A DNA stretch of 7,302 nucleotides from an uncultured Ruaniaceae bacterium (lineage in GTDB: Bacteria > Actinomycetota > Actinomycetes > Actinomycetales > Beutenbergiaceae). Location of the stretch: positions 1-7,302 of the forward strand of contig CAMXUZ010000245.1 in assembly GCA_947251855.1 (NCBI GenBank). The letters run 5' to 3'. The translations under genes were made by a program, and so were the position numbers. Positions 1 to 7,277 of the stretch are shown here, piece after piece (the first letter of the stretch is position 1; each line of letters begins with the position of its first letter). The notes below the pieces were generated by a model that was given only the letters and a program-made list of their open reading frames with translations, had not been told where the DNA came from and did no database searches.

Positions 1-708
1 ATGGCCCAGGCCGTCGTGCACGGCGCGACCCTCATCGAAATCGACGGGAATTTCGACGACGGCTTGCGCATCGTGCGGGAACTGGCGGAGAACTATCCCG
101 TCGAACTCGTCAACTCCGTCAACCCCTACCGCTTGCAGGGCCAGAAGACCGCGGCGTTCGAGATCGTCGACGTGCTCGGCGGTGCCCCGGACATCCACGT
201 GCTACCCGTAGGCAACGCCGGGAACATCTCCGCCTACTGGATGGGGTACCGCGAATACCACGGTGAGGGCGCTGCCACGAAGCTTCCCAAAATGTGGGGG
301 GTGCAGGCGGATGGCGCATCGCCGCTGGTGAAAGGCGAGGTCGTGGAGTTTCCGGAGACGATCGCGACCGCGATCCGGATCGGAAACCCCGCCTCCTGGG
401 CACTCGCGGCCCAGGCACGCGAGGAATCAGGGGGCCGGATCGATTCGGTCACCGACGTCCAGATCCTCGATGCCCAGGCACTCATCGCCGCAGAAGTGGG
501 CGTGTTCGTCGAACCCGCATCGGCTGCCTCCGTCGCCGGGCTGCTCCAACGCGCGGAGGCGGGGGAGGTGCCCGCCGGGGCAACGATCACCTGCACGGTC
601 ACGGGCAACGGGCTCAAAGACACGGCAACCGCCCTGGGCAACCGGGAGGTCTCACCGGAGGTCGTTGCGCCGAACCTCGGCGACGTCGTACGCGTGCTGG
701 GTCTGTGA
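1..708 (+). CDS. thrC: Threonine synthase, C-terminal part (5' end outside window)
   Basis: Threonine synthase is a PLP enzyme that converts O-phospho-L-homoserine to L-threonine and phosphate, the last step of threonine synthesis in the cytosol. The 235 residues seen match the C-terminal two thirds of the short (about 350-360 residue) actinobacterial form. Visible marks are an IDGNFDD segment (about residues 14-20), [17 protein letters not shown] (about 38-54) and the glycine-rich PLP-phosphate loop PVGNAGN (69-75). The PLP-binding lysine region should lie upstream of the window. The ATG at base 1 is therefore almost certainly an internal methionine and the gene is cut by the window edge, not truncated in nature. 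The stop codon TGA overlaps the thrB start by one base (TGATG), so the two are probably co-translated. Identity is confident from motifs and context. Confidence 0.95.
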   Translation: MAQAVVHGATLIEIDGNFDDGLRIVRELAENYPVELVNSVNPYRLQGQKTAAFEIVDVLGGAPDIHVLPVGNAGNISAYWMGYREYHGEGAATKLPKMWGVQADGASPLVKGEVVEFPETIATAIRIGNPASWALAAQAREESGGRIDSVTDVQILDAQALIAAEVGVFVEPASAASVAGLLQRAEAGEVPAGATITCTVTGNGLKDTATALGNREVSPEVVAPNLGDVVRVLGL

Positions 709-1592
709 TGCGACTCGCGAAAGATCGGGCGCAGGTGCGGGTACCTGCAACGAGCGCGAACCTCGGGCCGGGATTCGACGCCTTCGGCCTCGCCCTGTCC
801 ATCTGGGACGATGTGCGGGTCGAAGCGGTCACCGGACCGAGCGAGGCGCATGTGCAGGGGGAAGGGGCCGAGTCCCTCCCCGGTGGAGAGGACCACCTCA
901 TCATCCGCGCGTTGCGGGTCGCTCTCGACTACGTGGACGCCCCGCAAGCAGGGTTCGTGCTGCACTGCCATAACCGGATCCCGCACGGGCGCGGGTTGGG
1001 ATCGAGCGCCGCGGCGACCGTGGCGGGACTGCTGCTCGCGAGGGGGCTCATCAGCGAGCCGGAAGCGCTCACCGATGAATGCCTCCTCACGCTCGCGACC
1101 GAGTTCGAAGGCCACCCGGATAATGCCGCCCCCGCAATCCTCGGCGGGGCAACGATCGCCTACGTGAGCGAGGGGACCGCCCGCGCGGCGAGGATCCCCG
1201 TGCGCGGAATCGCTCCGACGGCGATCGTGCCCGTGGCGGAACTGTCCACCTCGCGTTCCCGCGGGGCGCTTCCCTCATACGTCTCCCACTCCGATGCCGC
1301 CTTCAACAGCGCCCGGTCCGGGCTGCTCGCGCTCGCTCTTAGCGGACAGCCGGAGTTGCTGCTCGCCGCGACCGAGGATAGGTTGCACCAGAGTTACCGC
1401 GCTGACGTCATGCCCGAGACGGCTGAGCTTTTGGCGCAGTTGCGGGCGGACGGGATCCCCGCCGTCGTCTCGGGGGCCGGCCCGAGCGTGCTGGTATTGA
1501 GCGAACTTTCCCGCTCCGCCGAGGAGCAGGTGCCCCGCGGTTGGCGGGTGCAGCGGTCAGCTATCGCCGAAGAAGGGGCGCAGCTGGCCTAG
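708..1592 (+). CDS. thrB: Homoserine kinase
   Basis: This GHMP-family kinase phosphorylates L-homoserine with ATP to give O-phosphohomoserine, the substrate of the preceding threonine synthase. The 294-residue length is normal for the family. GHMP motif 1 is seen near the N-terminus (VPATSANLGPGFDAFG, residues 12-27). The ATP-binding motif 2 is PHGRGLGSSAAA (92-103), followed by FEGHPDNAAP (133-142), and the C-terminal motif 3 is SGAGPSVL (255-262). The ATG at 708 was chosen because it overlaps the thrC stop (TGATG) and puts the first motif at the usual distance from the N-terminus. The open frame extends further upstream, but only inside thrC. There is little Shine-Dalgarno sequence, which fits translational coupling to thrC. 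The gene ends in TAG, and the 106-base gap after it separates the threonine genes from the rho-like gene. Nothing unusual was seen in the protein. Confidence 0.96.
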   Translation: MRLAKDRAQVRVPATSANLGPGFDAFGLALSIWDDVRVEAVTGPSEAHVQGEGAESLPGGEDHLIIRALRVALDYVDAPQAGFVLHCHNRIPHGRGLGSSAAATVAGLLLARGLISEPEALTDECLLTLATEFEGHPDNAAPAILGGATIAYVSEGTARAARIPVRGIAPTAIVPVAELSTSRSRGALPSYVSHSDAAFNSARSGLLALALSGQPELLLAATEDRLHQSYRADVMPETAELLAQLRADGIPAVVSGAGPSVLVLSELSRSAEEQVPRGWRVQRSAIAEEGAQLA

Positions 1593-1625
1593 AAACTGCG
1601 CTAGGCTATTTAGGCGTGGCAGTTT
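1593..1625 (+). repeat. Inverted repeat AAACTGC / GCAGTTT (alternative stem A)
   Basis: AAACTGC at 1593-1599 is an exact inverted copy of GCAGTTT at 1619-1625, giving a possible 7-pair stem with a 19-base loop that encloses the TAGGCT -10 candidate. It begins directly after the thrB stop codon. It shares bases 1619-1621 and 1625 with the hairpin at 1616-1630, so in RNA only one of the two can form. Only transcripts reading through from thrB would contain both arms. A function is not shown by the sequence; chance occurrence is possible for a 7-base repeat. Confidence 0.4.
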
Positions 1626-1630
1626 GCCAC
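1616..1630 (+). repeat. Short perfect hairpin GTGGCA-gtt-TGCCAC (alternative stem B)
   Basis: GTGGCA (1616-1621) and TGCCAC (1625-1630) form a perfect 6-pair inverted repeat with a 3-base loop. It is not followed by a T-run, so it is not a standard intrinsic terminator. It lies a few bases downstream of the expected start from the TAGGCT -10 candidate, so it could cap the 5' end of the rho leader RNA, or at DNA level be an operator. It competes with the stem formed by 1593-1599 and 1619-1625. Confidence 0.45.
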
Positions 1631-1687
1631 CATTTCGCGGACTTCTTACACGCGTCTAGTGACTAAGTGATCACCCCCGGTATTTTT

Positions 1688-1693
1688 GAAGGA
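1688..1693 (+). promoter_or_regulatory. Ribosome binding site of the rho-like gene
   Basis: GAAGGA lies five bases before the GTG at 1699 and is a good match to the anti-Shine-Dalgarno sequence. It is one of the few strong sites in the window, since most other genes start by coupling to the gene in front. It supports GTG 1699 as the true start and independent translation initiation at this gene. Confidence 0.75.
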
Positions 1694-1698
1694 CCTTC

Positions 1699-3510
1699 GT
1701 GACTGAATCTCAGGACCAGGCCTCTGCAGCTGCCCTCACGGCGATGAAACTCCCCCAACTCCAAGCGATCGCGAGTCAGTTGGGGCTGAAAGGCACCTCC
1801 CGCCTGCGCAAAGGGGAGTTGATCGAAGCGATCAAGGCCCACGGTGACGCCCCGGGGCAGGCCGCGCAAGGGGAGGGCAGGAGCGCCGCGAAGAGCGCGC
1901 CGAAACAGCGCAGCGCCGGCAAGGCGTCTGCGTCCGCACCGACCGAAAGCGCCCCCGCAGACGAGGGCGGCTCTGGTAAGGGCCAGGAGCGGCGCCAGGA
2001 CCGCGGCGGCGCCCGCAAACCCCAACGGAGTAACGACCAGCGGGGTAAGGATCAGCGCGGAAGTGAGCAGCGGGGCGATCAGCGCGGGGGCTCTCGCCAG
2101 GATGCCCAGCGTCAGGGGGCCCAACGTCAAGAGGCCCAGGGCGCCGAGGCGAAAGGCGGGACACTCGATGTGTTCGCCGAGTTCGAGGCGGAGCCGAAGA
2201 CGGGTGATAGCGCCCGTGTTGCCAGGCTGGATGACATTCAACTTCCCCACGCCGAGGAAGAAGACGCCCAGGACAACAACGCGCGCCGACGCCGAGGCCG
2301 CGATCGCCGCGACCGCAAGCGTCGCCCCAACCAATGCGAGAGCCAGGCGTATGAGGAAGTGGACGTCGCCGACGGCGACGTCCTCATCCCCATCGCGGGC
2401 GTGTTGGACGTCTTGGATAACTACGCCTTCGTGCGGACCACGGGCTATCTCCCCGGCTCCTCGGACGTCTACGTCAACCTCGGAATGGTTCGACGGTACG
2501 GGCTTCGCCGCGGGGATGCGGTGACCGGCGCGGTGAAGCAGCCCCGGGAGGGGGAGACGAGCAGTCGGCAGAAGTTCAACGCGCTCGTCGCTCCGGAGCG
2601 AGTGAACAACTCGCCGGCAGCGGAGTCCGATCAGCGACCGGAGTTCGATGCGCTCCCCGCGATGTACCCACAAGCGTTCCTCGGGCTGGGATCGGAGAGC
2701 ACCACCCAGAAGGTCGTTGACGTCCTCGCCCCGCTGGCGCTGGGCCAGCGGGTACTGGTATCGACCGACCCGGGGATCAAGCGCCTGAAATTCCTCACCG
2801 AGGTGGCTCAGGGGATCGCCGTTACCCACCCGGACGTCCACCTCATGATGGTGCTCATCGACGAGCGGCCCGAAGACGCCACGCACATGCAGCGCAACAT
2901 CCATGGGGAGGTCATCGCCTCCTCCTTCGACCGTTCCGGTAACGATCACACCACGGTGGCCACCCTCGCGATCGAACGCGCGAAGCGGCTCGTGGAACTC
3001 GGCCAGGACGTCGTGGTCGTCTTCGACTCCCTCACCGCCCTCGCCCGGGCCTACCACACCTCCACGAACCCCTCCTCGCGGGTGCTCGAGTACGGGCTCG
3101 ACGCCTCCACCGTGCATTCGGTCAAGCAGGTCTTCGGCGCGGGTCGTAATATCGAGAACGGGGGCTCGCTCACGCTCATCGCCACCGGCGTTCGGGGAAC
3201 CGACGCGGGGGATTTCGTGCTCGCGGAGCTCGAGACGACAGCCAACGCCCACGTCACCCTCGAACAAGGGGACCTGGAAGCGCGGGTGGACCCGCTGCGC
3301 ACGTACACCCGGAACCTCGACGCGATTTTCGACGTCGACGAGCTCGCCCCCCGGATCGTGCTCCGCAGGCTCCTGGAAGAGCGCGGCTCCCAGGATGGTG
3401 CCGCGTGGCTCGAGGAACAGCTCGGCGGCAAGTCCGCGTCCCAGTTCCTCTCCGATTCCGTCAAGGTGACCCCGCGGGAGAAAGCTGAGATTCGGCGGTC
3501 CTTCGCGTGA
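1699..3510 (+). CDS. rho: Rho transcription termination factor homolog with degenerate P-loop (probable pseudo-Rho)
   Basis: Canonical Rho is a hexameric RNA helicase/ATPase that ends transcription and binds nascent RNA. The 603-residue product keeps the actinobacterial layout: an N-terminal helical SAP-like domain (about 14-50), a long Q/R/G/D-rich disordered insertion (about 51-215), a cold-shock-like primary RNA-binding domain (about 218-290, with NYAFVR at 241-246 and DVYV at 256-259), and a RecA-like motor domain (about 320-600). In the motor, DERPED (388-393) and the Walker B strand DVVVVFDS (437-444) are kept, but the Walker A consensus PPKAGKT is replaced by residues around STDPGIKRL (355-363). 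The Q-loop (LEYGLDAS, 463-470) and R-loop (RGTDAGD, 499-505) also differ, and the GTGN motif reads TTAN (513-516). Alignment to normal Rho through the P-loop is ungapped, so a frameshift does not explain the change. The start is GTG at 1699 with GAAGGA in front. The gene occupies the normal thrB-rho-prfA position. ATP-driven helicase activity is doubtful; RNA binding may persist. Assignment to the Rho family is firm, function is open. Confidence 0.93.
   Translation: MTESQDQASAAALTAMKLPQLQAIASQLGLKGTSRLRKGELIEAIKAHGDAPGQAAQGEGRSAAKSAPKQRSAGKASASAPTESAPADEGGSGKGQERRQDRGGARKPQRSNDQRGKDQRGSEQRGDQRGGSRQDAQRQGAQRQEAQGAEAKGGTLDVFAEFEAEPKTGDSARVARLDDIQLPHAEEEDAQDNNARRRRGRDRRDRKRRPNQCESQAYEEVDVADGDVLIPIAGVLDVLDNYAFVRTTGYLPGSSDVYVNLGMVRRYGLRRGDAVTGAVKQPREGETSSRQKFNALVAPERVNNSPAAESDQRPEFDALPAMYPQAFLGLGSESTTQKVVDVLAPLALGQRVLVSTDPGIKRLKFLTEVAQGIAVTHPDVHLMMVLIDERPEDATHMQRNIHGEVIASSFDRSGNDHTTVATLAIERAKRLVELGQDVVVVFDSLTALARAYHTSTNPSSRVLEYGLDASTVHSVKQVFGAGRNIENGGSLTLIATGVRGTDAGDFVLAELETTANAHVTLEQGDLEARVDPLRTYTRNLDAIFDVDELAPRIVLRRLLEERGSQDGAAWLEEQLGGKSASQFLSDSVKVTPREKAEIRRSFA
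2038..2087 (+). repeat. Imperfect tandem repeat coding for QRG units in the Rho insertion
   Basis: Two imperfect units start with CAGCGGGG (2038 and 2068), each followed by GATCAGCGCGG (2050-2060 and 2077-2087). They code for a run of QRG triplets (residues 114-116, 119-121, 124-126, 128-130) inside the disordered insertion of the rho-like protein. Weaker AQRQ units follow at about residues 136-144. The pattern suggests repeat expansion within a low-complexity segment, and the length may vary between strains. Confidence 0.55.
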
Positions 3511-4598
3511 GCAGCAACGAGTTCCAAGGCGCCCAACCGCTTCTTGACGAATACGTAGAGATCGAGCAGCAGCTCGCCGACCCGAGTGTGCACGCCGACC
3601 AGGCCAAGGCCCGCACCCTCGGGCGCCGCTACGCCGAGCTCGGCGGGATCGTGCGCGCCTACCAGGAGTGGCAGAGCGCCGCGGCGGACGCGGCCGACGC
3701 CGCCGAACTCGCGGCCGAAGACCCGGATTTCGCCGAGGAACTCCCGCAGATGCAACAACGGGCCGAGGAAGCAGCGACCCACCTGCGCACGATGCTTATT
3801 CCCCGCGACCCCGACGACGGCCGCGATGTCATCCTCGAGGTCAAAGCAGGCGAAGGAGGGGAGGAATCGGCGCTGTTCGCCGGCGACCTCGCCCGGATGT
3901 ACCTGCGCTTCGCCGAACGGAAGGGCTGGGGCACCCAGATCCTCGACGCGACCGAATCGGACCTGGGCGGATACAAAGACATCTCCATCGCCGTCAAATC
4001 CAAATCGATCGATGACCCGGCCGAGGGCGTGTGGGCGCAGCTGAAGTACGAAGGCGGGGTGCACCGGGTCCAGCGAGTACCCGTGACCGAATCCCAAGGC
4101 CGGATCCACACCTCCGCCGCGGGCGTTCTGGTGCTTCCCGAGGTCGAAGACGTCGGCGAGGTGGAGATCGACCAGAACGAGCTGCGCGTCGACGTCTACC
4201 GGTCCTCCGGGCCGGGCGGTCAGCACGTGAACACCACCGACTCCGCGGTGCGGATCACCCACCTGCCCACGGGCATCGTCGTCGCGATGCAGAACGAGAA
4301 ATCCCAGATCCAGAACCGGGAAGCAGCGATGCGGGTTCTGCGTGCGCGCCTGCGCGCGGCGAAGCAGGAGGAACTCGAGGCGCAGCAATCGGAGGCGCGG
4401 CGTTCCCAGGTGCGTACCGTTGACCGCTCCGAGCGCATCCGCACCTACAACTTCCCCGAGAACCGGATCACCGATCACCGCACCGGCTACAAGTCCTACA
4501 ACCTCGACCACGTGCTCGACGGGGACCTCGACCCGGTGGTGCGGTCCGCGATCGAACTGGACGAAGCGGAACGCCTTGCCCACGCCGGCGAGCAGTAA
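3507..4598 (+). CDS. prfA: Peptide chain release factor 1 (RF1)
   Basis: RF1 recognises UAA and UAG stop codons in the ribosomal A site and triggers release of the finished protein. The 363-residue product has the usual length and domains: an N-terminal helical region (about 1-100), the tripeptide anticodon PVT (192-194) within the [11 protein letters not shown] region, and the catalytic GGQ loop (237-239, in [15 protein letters not shown]). The C-terminal block [14 protein letters not shown] is also family-typical. PVT instead of the enterobacterial PAT is normal in Actinobacteria and marks RF1 rather than RF2 (SPF). The GTG start overlaps the rho-like stop by four bases (GTGA) with no strong binding site, so translation is probably coupled. 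In mycobacteria rpmE lies between rho and prfA; here it is absent. The gene ends in TAA, itself an RF1 codon. Confidence 0.97.
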   Translation: MSSNEFQGAQPLLDEYVEIEQQLADPSVHADQAKARTLGRRYAELGGIVRAYQEWQSAAADAADAAELAAEDPDFAEELPQMQQRAEEAATHLRTMLIPRDPDDGRDVILEVKAGEGGEESALFAGDLARMYLRFAERKGWGTQILDATESDLGGYKDISIAVKSKSIDDPAEGVWAQLKYEGGVHRVQRVPVTESQGRIHTSAAGVLVLPEVEDVGEVEIDQNELRVDVYRSSGPGGQHVNTTDSAVRITHLPTGIVVAMQNEKSQIQNREAAMRVLRARLRAAKQEELEAQQSEARRSQVRTVDRSERIRTYNFPENRITDHRTGYKSYNLDHVLDGDLDPVVRSAIELDEAERLAHAGEQ

Positions 4599-4611
4599 CA
4601 CCCGACCGGCG

Positions 4612-5496
4612 ATGCGGCAGGTGCTCAGCGCCGCGGCCGCCCACCTGGAACACGCAGGGGTGCCGGCCGCCCGCGTCGATGCCGAACTCCTCGCCGCCCA
4701 CGTGTGCGGCATCGGGCGCTCCGAACTGCTCATCACCCGGGAGTTCCCCGGCGCCCTGCTGGGCCGGTACTGGGAACTCGTCGAACGCCGCGCCGCCCGC
4801 GAACCCCTCCAACACCTGACGGGGGAGACCGGCTTACGATACCTCACCCTCGAGGTGCGAGCCGGCGTGTTCGTGCCCCGACCCGAAACGGAAATGGTTG
4901 CCGAGGCAGCGATCCTCGCCGCCCAAGGAACCACCCGGGCCGCCGCCGCGGGGGGCGCAGCCGGGCCGGTTCGGATCGTCGACCTGTGCACGGGGGCGGG
5001 CGGCATCGCCCTCGCCTGTGCCCAGGAAGTACCCGGGGCCCAGGTATGGGCGGTGGACCTCTCGCCCGAGGCGGTTGCGCTCACCCGGGCGAACGCGGAG
5101 CGGAACGGCCTCACCGTCTCGGTGGTGGAGGGTGATGTGCAAGGCGCCGGTCTCCTCGCGGAGCTTCACGGCACAGTCGACGTCGTCGTCTCCAACCCGC
5201 CCTACATCCCTTTCGAGTGCGAACCCCTCGAGGCCGAAGTACGCGACTACGATCCGCCCGCCGCCCTGTACGGCGGCGGCGTGGACGGCCTTGCGATACC
5301 GATCGCCGTCATCCATCGCGCACGGGCGCTGCTCCGCCCCGGCGGCACGCTCATCGTCGAGCACGGGGACGGCCAGGGCCGGGCGATGCGCGAGCACGTC
5401 GAGCGTCAAGGGGGATTCCAGGAGATCCACACCCAACAAGACCTCACGAATCGGGACCGCATGGTCGTCGCGGCGCGTGATCAAGTGGCACACTAG
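4612..5496 (+). CDS. prmC: Release factor glutamine methyltransferase (HemK/PrmC)
   Basis: PrmC uses S-adenosylmethionine to N5-methylate the glutamine of the GGQ motif in release factors, including the RF1 encoded just upstream, and so raises termination efficiency. The 294-residue product has an N-terminal helical substrate-binding domain (about 1-80) and the linker motif PRPETE (89-94). The Rossmann-type SAM-binding loop is VDLCTGAGGIAL (123-134), and the catalytic NPPY is at 195-198. The start is placed at ATG 4612, 13 bases after the prfA stop, because the N-terminus (MRQVLSAAAAHL) then matches the family. There is no clear Shine-Dalgarno sequence in front of it. A TTG at 4576 in the same frame would add 12 residues and overlap prfA, and remains a less likely choice. 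The gene was probably co-transcribed and coupled with prfA. No missing motif was seen. Confidence 0.94.
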   Translation: MRQVLSAAAAHLEHAGVPAARVDAELLAAHVCGIGRSELLITREFPGALLGRYWELVERRAAREPLQHLTGETGLRYLTLEVRAGVFVPRPETEMVAEAAILAAQGTTRAAAAGGAAGPVRIVDLCTGAGGIALACAQEVPGAQVWAVDLSPEAVALTRANAERNGLTVSVVEGDVQGAGLLAELHGTVDVVVSNPPYIPFECEPLEAEVRDYDPPAALYGGGVDGLAIPIAVIHRARALLRPGGTLIVEHGDGQGRAMREHVERQGGFQEIHTQQDLTNRDRMVVAARDQVAH

Positions 5497-5502
5497 GTTG
5501 CT

Positions 5503-6186
5503 GTGACTGACCTACGAGATTGCACAGATCCCGACGCCTGGCAACCCCAGCTGGATGCGGCGGCGGACGCACTGAGTAACGGTGAGCTCGTAGTGCTGCC
5601 CACCGATACCGTCTACGGTGTCGGCGCCGATGCCTTCACCCCCGCAGCGGTCGCGGCCCTGCTCGAGGCGAAGGGGCGCGGGCGGCACAAGCCCCCGCCG
5701 GTCCTCATCGGTGACGTGATGACGATGGACGCGCTCGCGACGAACATCTCCGCTGATGCCCGGGCCCTCGCGCAGGAGTTCTGGCCCGGCCCCCTCACCC
5801 TCATCCTCACCGCGCAACCGAGCCTCATGTGGGATCTGGGGGAGACCCGCGGCACGGTCGCGTTGCGCGTGCCCGACCATTCCTGCGCGTTGGCGCTCCT
5901 GAAGCAGACCGGGCCGCTCGCGGTCTCTTCGGCGAACCGTTCGGGGCAGGCCCCCGCGCTCGAGTGCGCCGGGGCCGCCGAGCAACTGGGGGACTCGATC
6001 CGTGTGTATCTCGATGCGGGTTCCACCCCGGGCCAGGTCCCCTCAACCATCGTCGACTGCACGGGCGAGATTCCGACGATCCTGCGCGCCGGAGCCATCG
6101 GGATCGATGACCTGCGCGCGGTCGTGCCGAAGATCGCTTCGGCGCGCGAGGAACAGGGCAATGACGGCGAGGCTAACGCTGAGTGA
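5503..6186 (+). CDS. L-threonylcarbamoyladenylate synthase (YrdC/TsaC type)
   Basis: Members of this family combine threonine, bicarbonate and ATP into threonylcarbamoyl-AMP, the intermediate used to make t6A37 in tRNAs that read ANN codons. The 227-residue product is a YrdC domain: PTDTVYG (33-39), the KGRGRHKP substrate/nucleotide-binding stretch (57-64), a second conserved block EFWPGPLTL in mid-protein, and SSANRSG (142-148). It lacks the extra C-terminal Sua5 domain, so it is TsaC-like in size, as is usual in this actinobacterial position. The GTG start lies six bases after the prmC stop with only a weak AGG, which suggests coupled translation. Its need for threonine gives a loose metabolic link to thrC-thrB upstream, but this is inference from context. 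The symbol varies (tsaC, sua5, ywlC), so none is fixed. Confidence 0.93.
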   Translation: MTDLRDCTDPDAWQPQLDAAADALSNGELVVLPTDTVYGVGADAFTPAAVAALLEAKGRGRHKPPPVLIGDVMTMDALATNISADARALAQEFWPGPLTLILTAQPSLMWDLGETRGTVALRVPDHSCALALLKQTGPLAVSSANRSGQAPALECAGAAEQLGDSIRVYLDAGSTPGQVPSTIVDCTGEIPTILRAGAIGIDDLRAVVPKIASAREEQGNDGEANAE

Positions 6187-7277
6187 AGCTCTACCTGTTG
6201 TTGATGGCGATCGCCGCCGCGGCGACCTACCTCGCCACCCCGGCGGTGCGGGCGCTCGCCTGTAGGCTCGGCGCCGTCACCCCCGTACGTGAGCGCGACG
6301 TGCACGTGCTGCCCACCCCGCGCATGGGCGGGGTGGCGATGTTCGTCGGAATGGCCGTCGCGATGGTCGTCGCCTCCCAGATGCCGTTCCTCGACAAGGT
6401 GTTCAACGACTTCACCCCCTGGGCGATCCTCGCCTCGGCCGCCCTCGTCTGCCTCCTCGGGGTCTTCGACGACCTGTGGGACCTCGATTGGATCACCAAA
6501 CTCCTCGGCCAGATGCTCGCGGCCGGGCTGATGGCCTGGCAGGGGGTGCAACTGGTCACCTTCCCCATCTTCGGGCTGACCATCGGCTCCTCCCGGCTAT
6601 CGCTCGTCATCACCGTGCTCGTCGTCGTCACCGTCATCAACGCCGTCAACTGGGTGGACGGACTCGACGGGCTCGCTGCGGGCCTCCTCGCGATCGGCGG
6701 CAGCGCCTTCTTCATCTACACCTACATGCTCACCCGGCTCGGCAACCCCACGGACTACTCCAACCTCGCCACGGTGATCATCGCCCTCGTCGTCGGCGTG
6801 TGCATCGGCTTCCTGCCCCACAACTTCCACCCGGCGCGGATCTTCATGGGCGACTCCGGGGCGATGCTGCTCGGATTGACGATGTCGGCGGCCGCGATCG
6901 TCGTCACCGGGCAGATCAACCCCGCGGTGATCCAGAGCCGCCAAGCGTTCCCCGCGTTCTTGCCGCTGCTCCTGCCCGTCGCCGTCCTCATCCTCCCGCT
7001 CGTCGACATGGTCGCGACGACGCTGCGCCGGCTCGCGAAAGGAAAGTCGCCCTTCCACGCCGACCGGACCCATATCCACCACCGGCTCCTGGACTTCGGG
7101 CACAGCCACCGCAGCGTTGTCCTCATCATGTACTGTTGGGCCGTCGTCATCGGATTCGCCGCCTCGGCGCTCGCGCTGTTTCCCCTCACCCACGTGATTC
7201 CGATCGCGCTCGTGGGTATCGTTCTTGCCATCATCGTCACGGTGCGACTGCCCCGCGCCGCGAAAGGGAAGTCATGA
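6183..7277 (+). CDS. WecA/TagO-like undecaprenyl-phosphate sugar-1-phosphate transferase
   Basis: This membrane enzyme of the MraY/WecA family moves a sugar-1-phosphate, typically GlcNAc-1-P from UDP-GlcNAc, onto a polyprenyl phosphate carrier, the first step of a cell-envelope glycan. The 364-residue product has about ten to eleven hydrophobic segments across its length. The cytoplasmic motifs are LPTPRMGG (about 42-49), the Mg-binding DDLWD (96-100), NAVNWVDGLDG (153-163), FMGDSG (221-226) and HADRTHIHHR (292-301). The last motif is typical of the WecA/TagO branch and argues against MraY. In mycobacteria the homolog at this site (Rv1302) starts arabinogalactan linker synthesis; in other Actinobacteria the product may differ. 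The GTG start overlaps the tsaC-like stop by four bases (GTGA), with CGAGG about ten bases upstream. Substrate assignment is from the family and is not proven. Confidence 0.92.
   Translation: MKLYLLLMAIAAAATYLATPAVRALACRLGAVTPVRERDVHVLPTPRMGGVAMFVGMAVAMVVASQMPFLDKVFNDFTPWAILASAALVCLLGVFDDLWDLDWITKLLGQMLAAGLMAWQGVQLVTFPIFGLTIGSSRLSLVITVLVVVTVINAVNWVDGLDGLAAGLLAIGGSAFFIYTYMLTRLGNPTDYSNLATVIIALVVGVCIGFLPHNFHPARIFMGDSGAMLLGLTMSAAAIVVTGQINPAVIQSRQAFPAFLPLLLPVAVLILPLVDMVATTLRRLAKGKSPFHADRTHIHHRLLDFGHSHRSVVLIMYCWAVVIGFAASALALFPLTHVIPIALVGIVLAIIVTVRLPRAAKGKS

Larger units (their letters stand above)
1593..1698 (+). promoter_or_regulatory. Leader/intergenic region between thrB and the rho-like gene
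   Basis: This is the only gap over 13 bases in the window and so the best place for a promoter of the rho-prfA-prmC-tsaC-wecA series. A TAGGCT hexamer at 1602-1607 fits the actinobacterial -10 pattern TANNNT, but I see no convincing -35 element at the usual distance. A second, weaker pair is GTGACT (1659-1664) and TATTTT (1681-1686), 16 bases apart; it would start transcription only a few bases before the GTG. If the first is used, the leader would be about 85 bases and begin with the hairpin at 1616-1630. The stretch also holds an 8-base palindrome GTGATCAC at 1667-1674. No U-tract terminator for thrB is visible. The promoter assignments are inference. Confidence 0.4.

Noticed and set aside
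1..3. ATG at base 1 as the start of thrC
   Set aside because: The product would lack the PLP-lysine part and be over 100 residues short, while the visible part aligns well with the interior of threonine synthase; the gene continues upstream of the window.
1616..1630. Intrinsic terminator after thrB
   Set aside because: The hairpin has only six pairs and is followed by CATTTCGCGG, not by a T-run.
2758..2802. A sequencing frameshift hiding a normal P-loop in rho
   Set aside because: Alignment to Rho is in the same frame and ungapped on both sides. One alternative frame has a stop codon and the other reads unrelated residues. Raw-read errors still cannot be fully excluded without other data.
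1663..3267. Long open frame on the minus strand opposite the rho-like gene (534 codons)
   Set aside because: It is a by-product of high-GC codon use in rho. The product is rich in repeats of G, L, A, V, R, H without any recognisable domain, and the plus-strand frame has clear Rho homology.
4576..4578. TTG as alternative start of prmC
   Set aside because: It adds 12 residues that do not resemble PrmC N-termini and overlaps prfA by 23 bases; ATG 4612 fits the family better.
3051..5114. Minus-strand open frame of 687 codons spanning rho, prfA and prmC
   Set aside because: It crosses three well-supported plus-strand genes, has no family motifs and fits the GC-driven shadow pattern.
5494..5499. 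TAGGTT as a -10 element giving a leaderless tsaC-like transcript
   Set aside because: It ends only three bases before the GTG, overlaps the prmC stop codon and has no -35 partner at the right distance; co-transcription with prmC is simpler.
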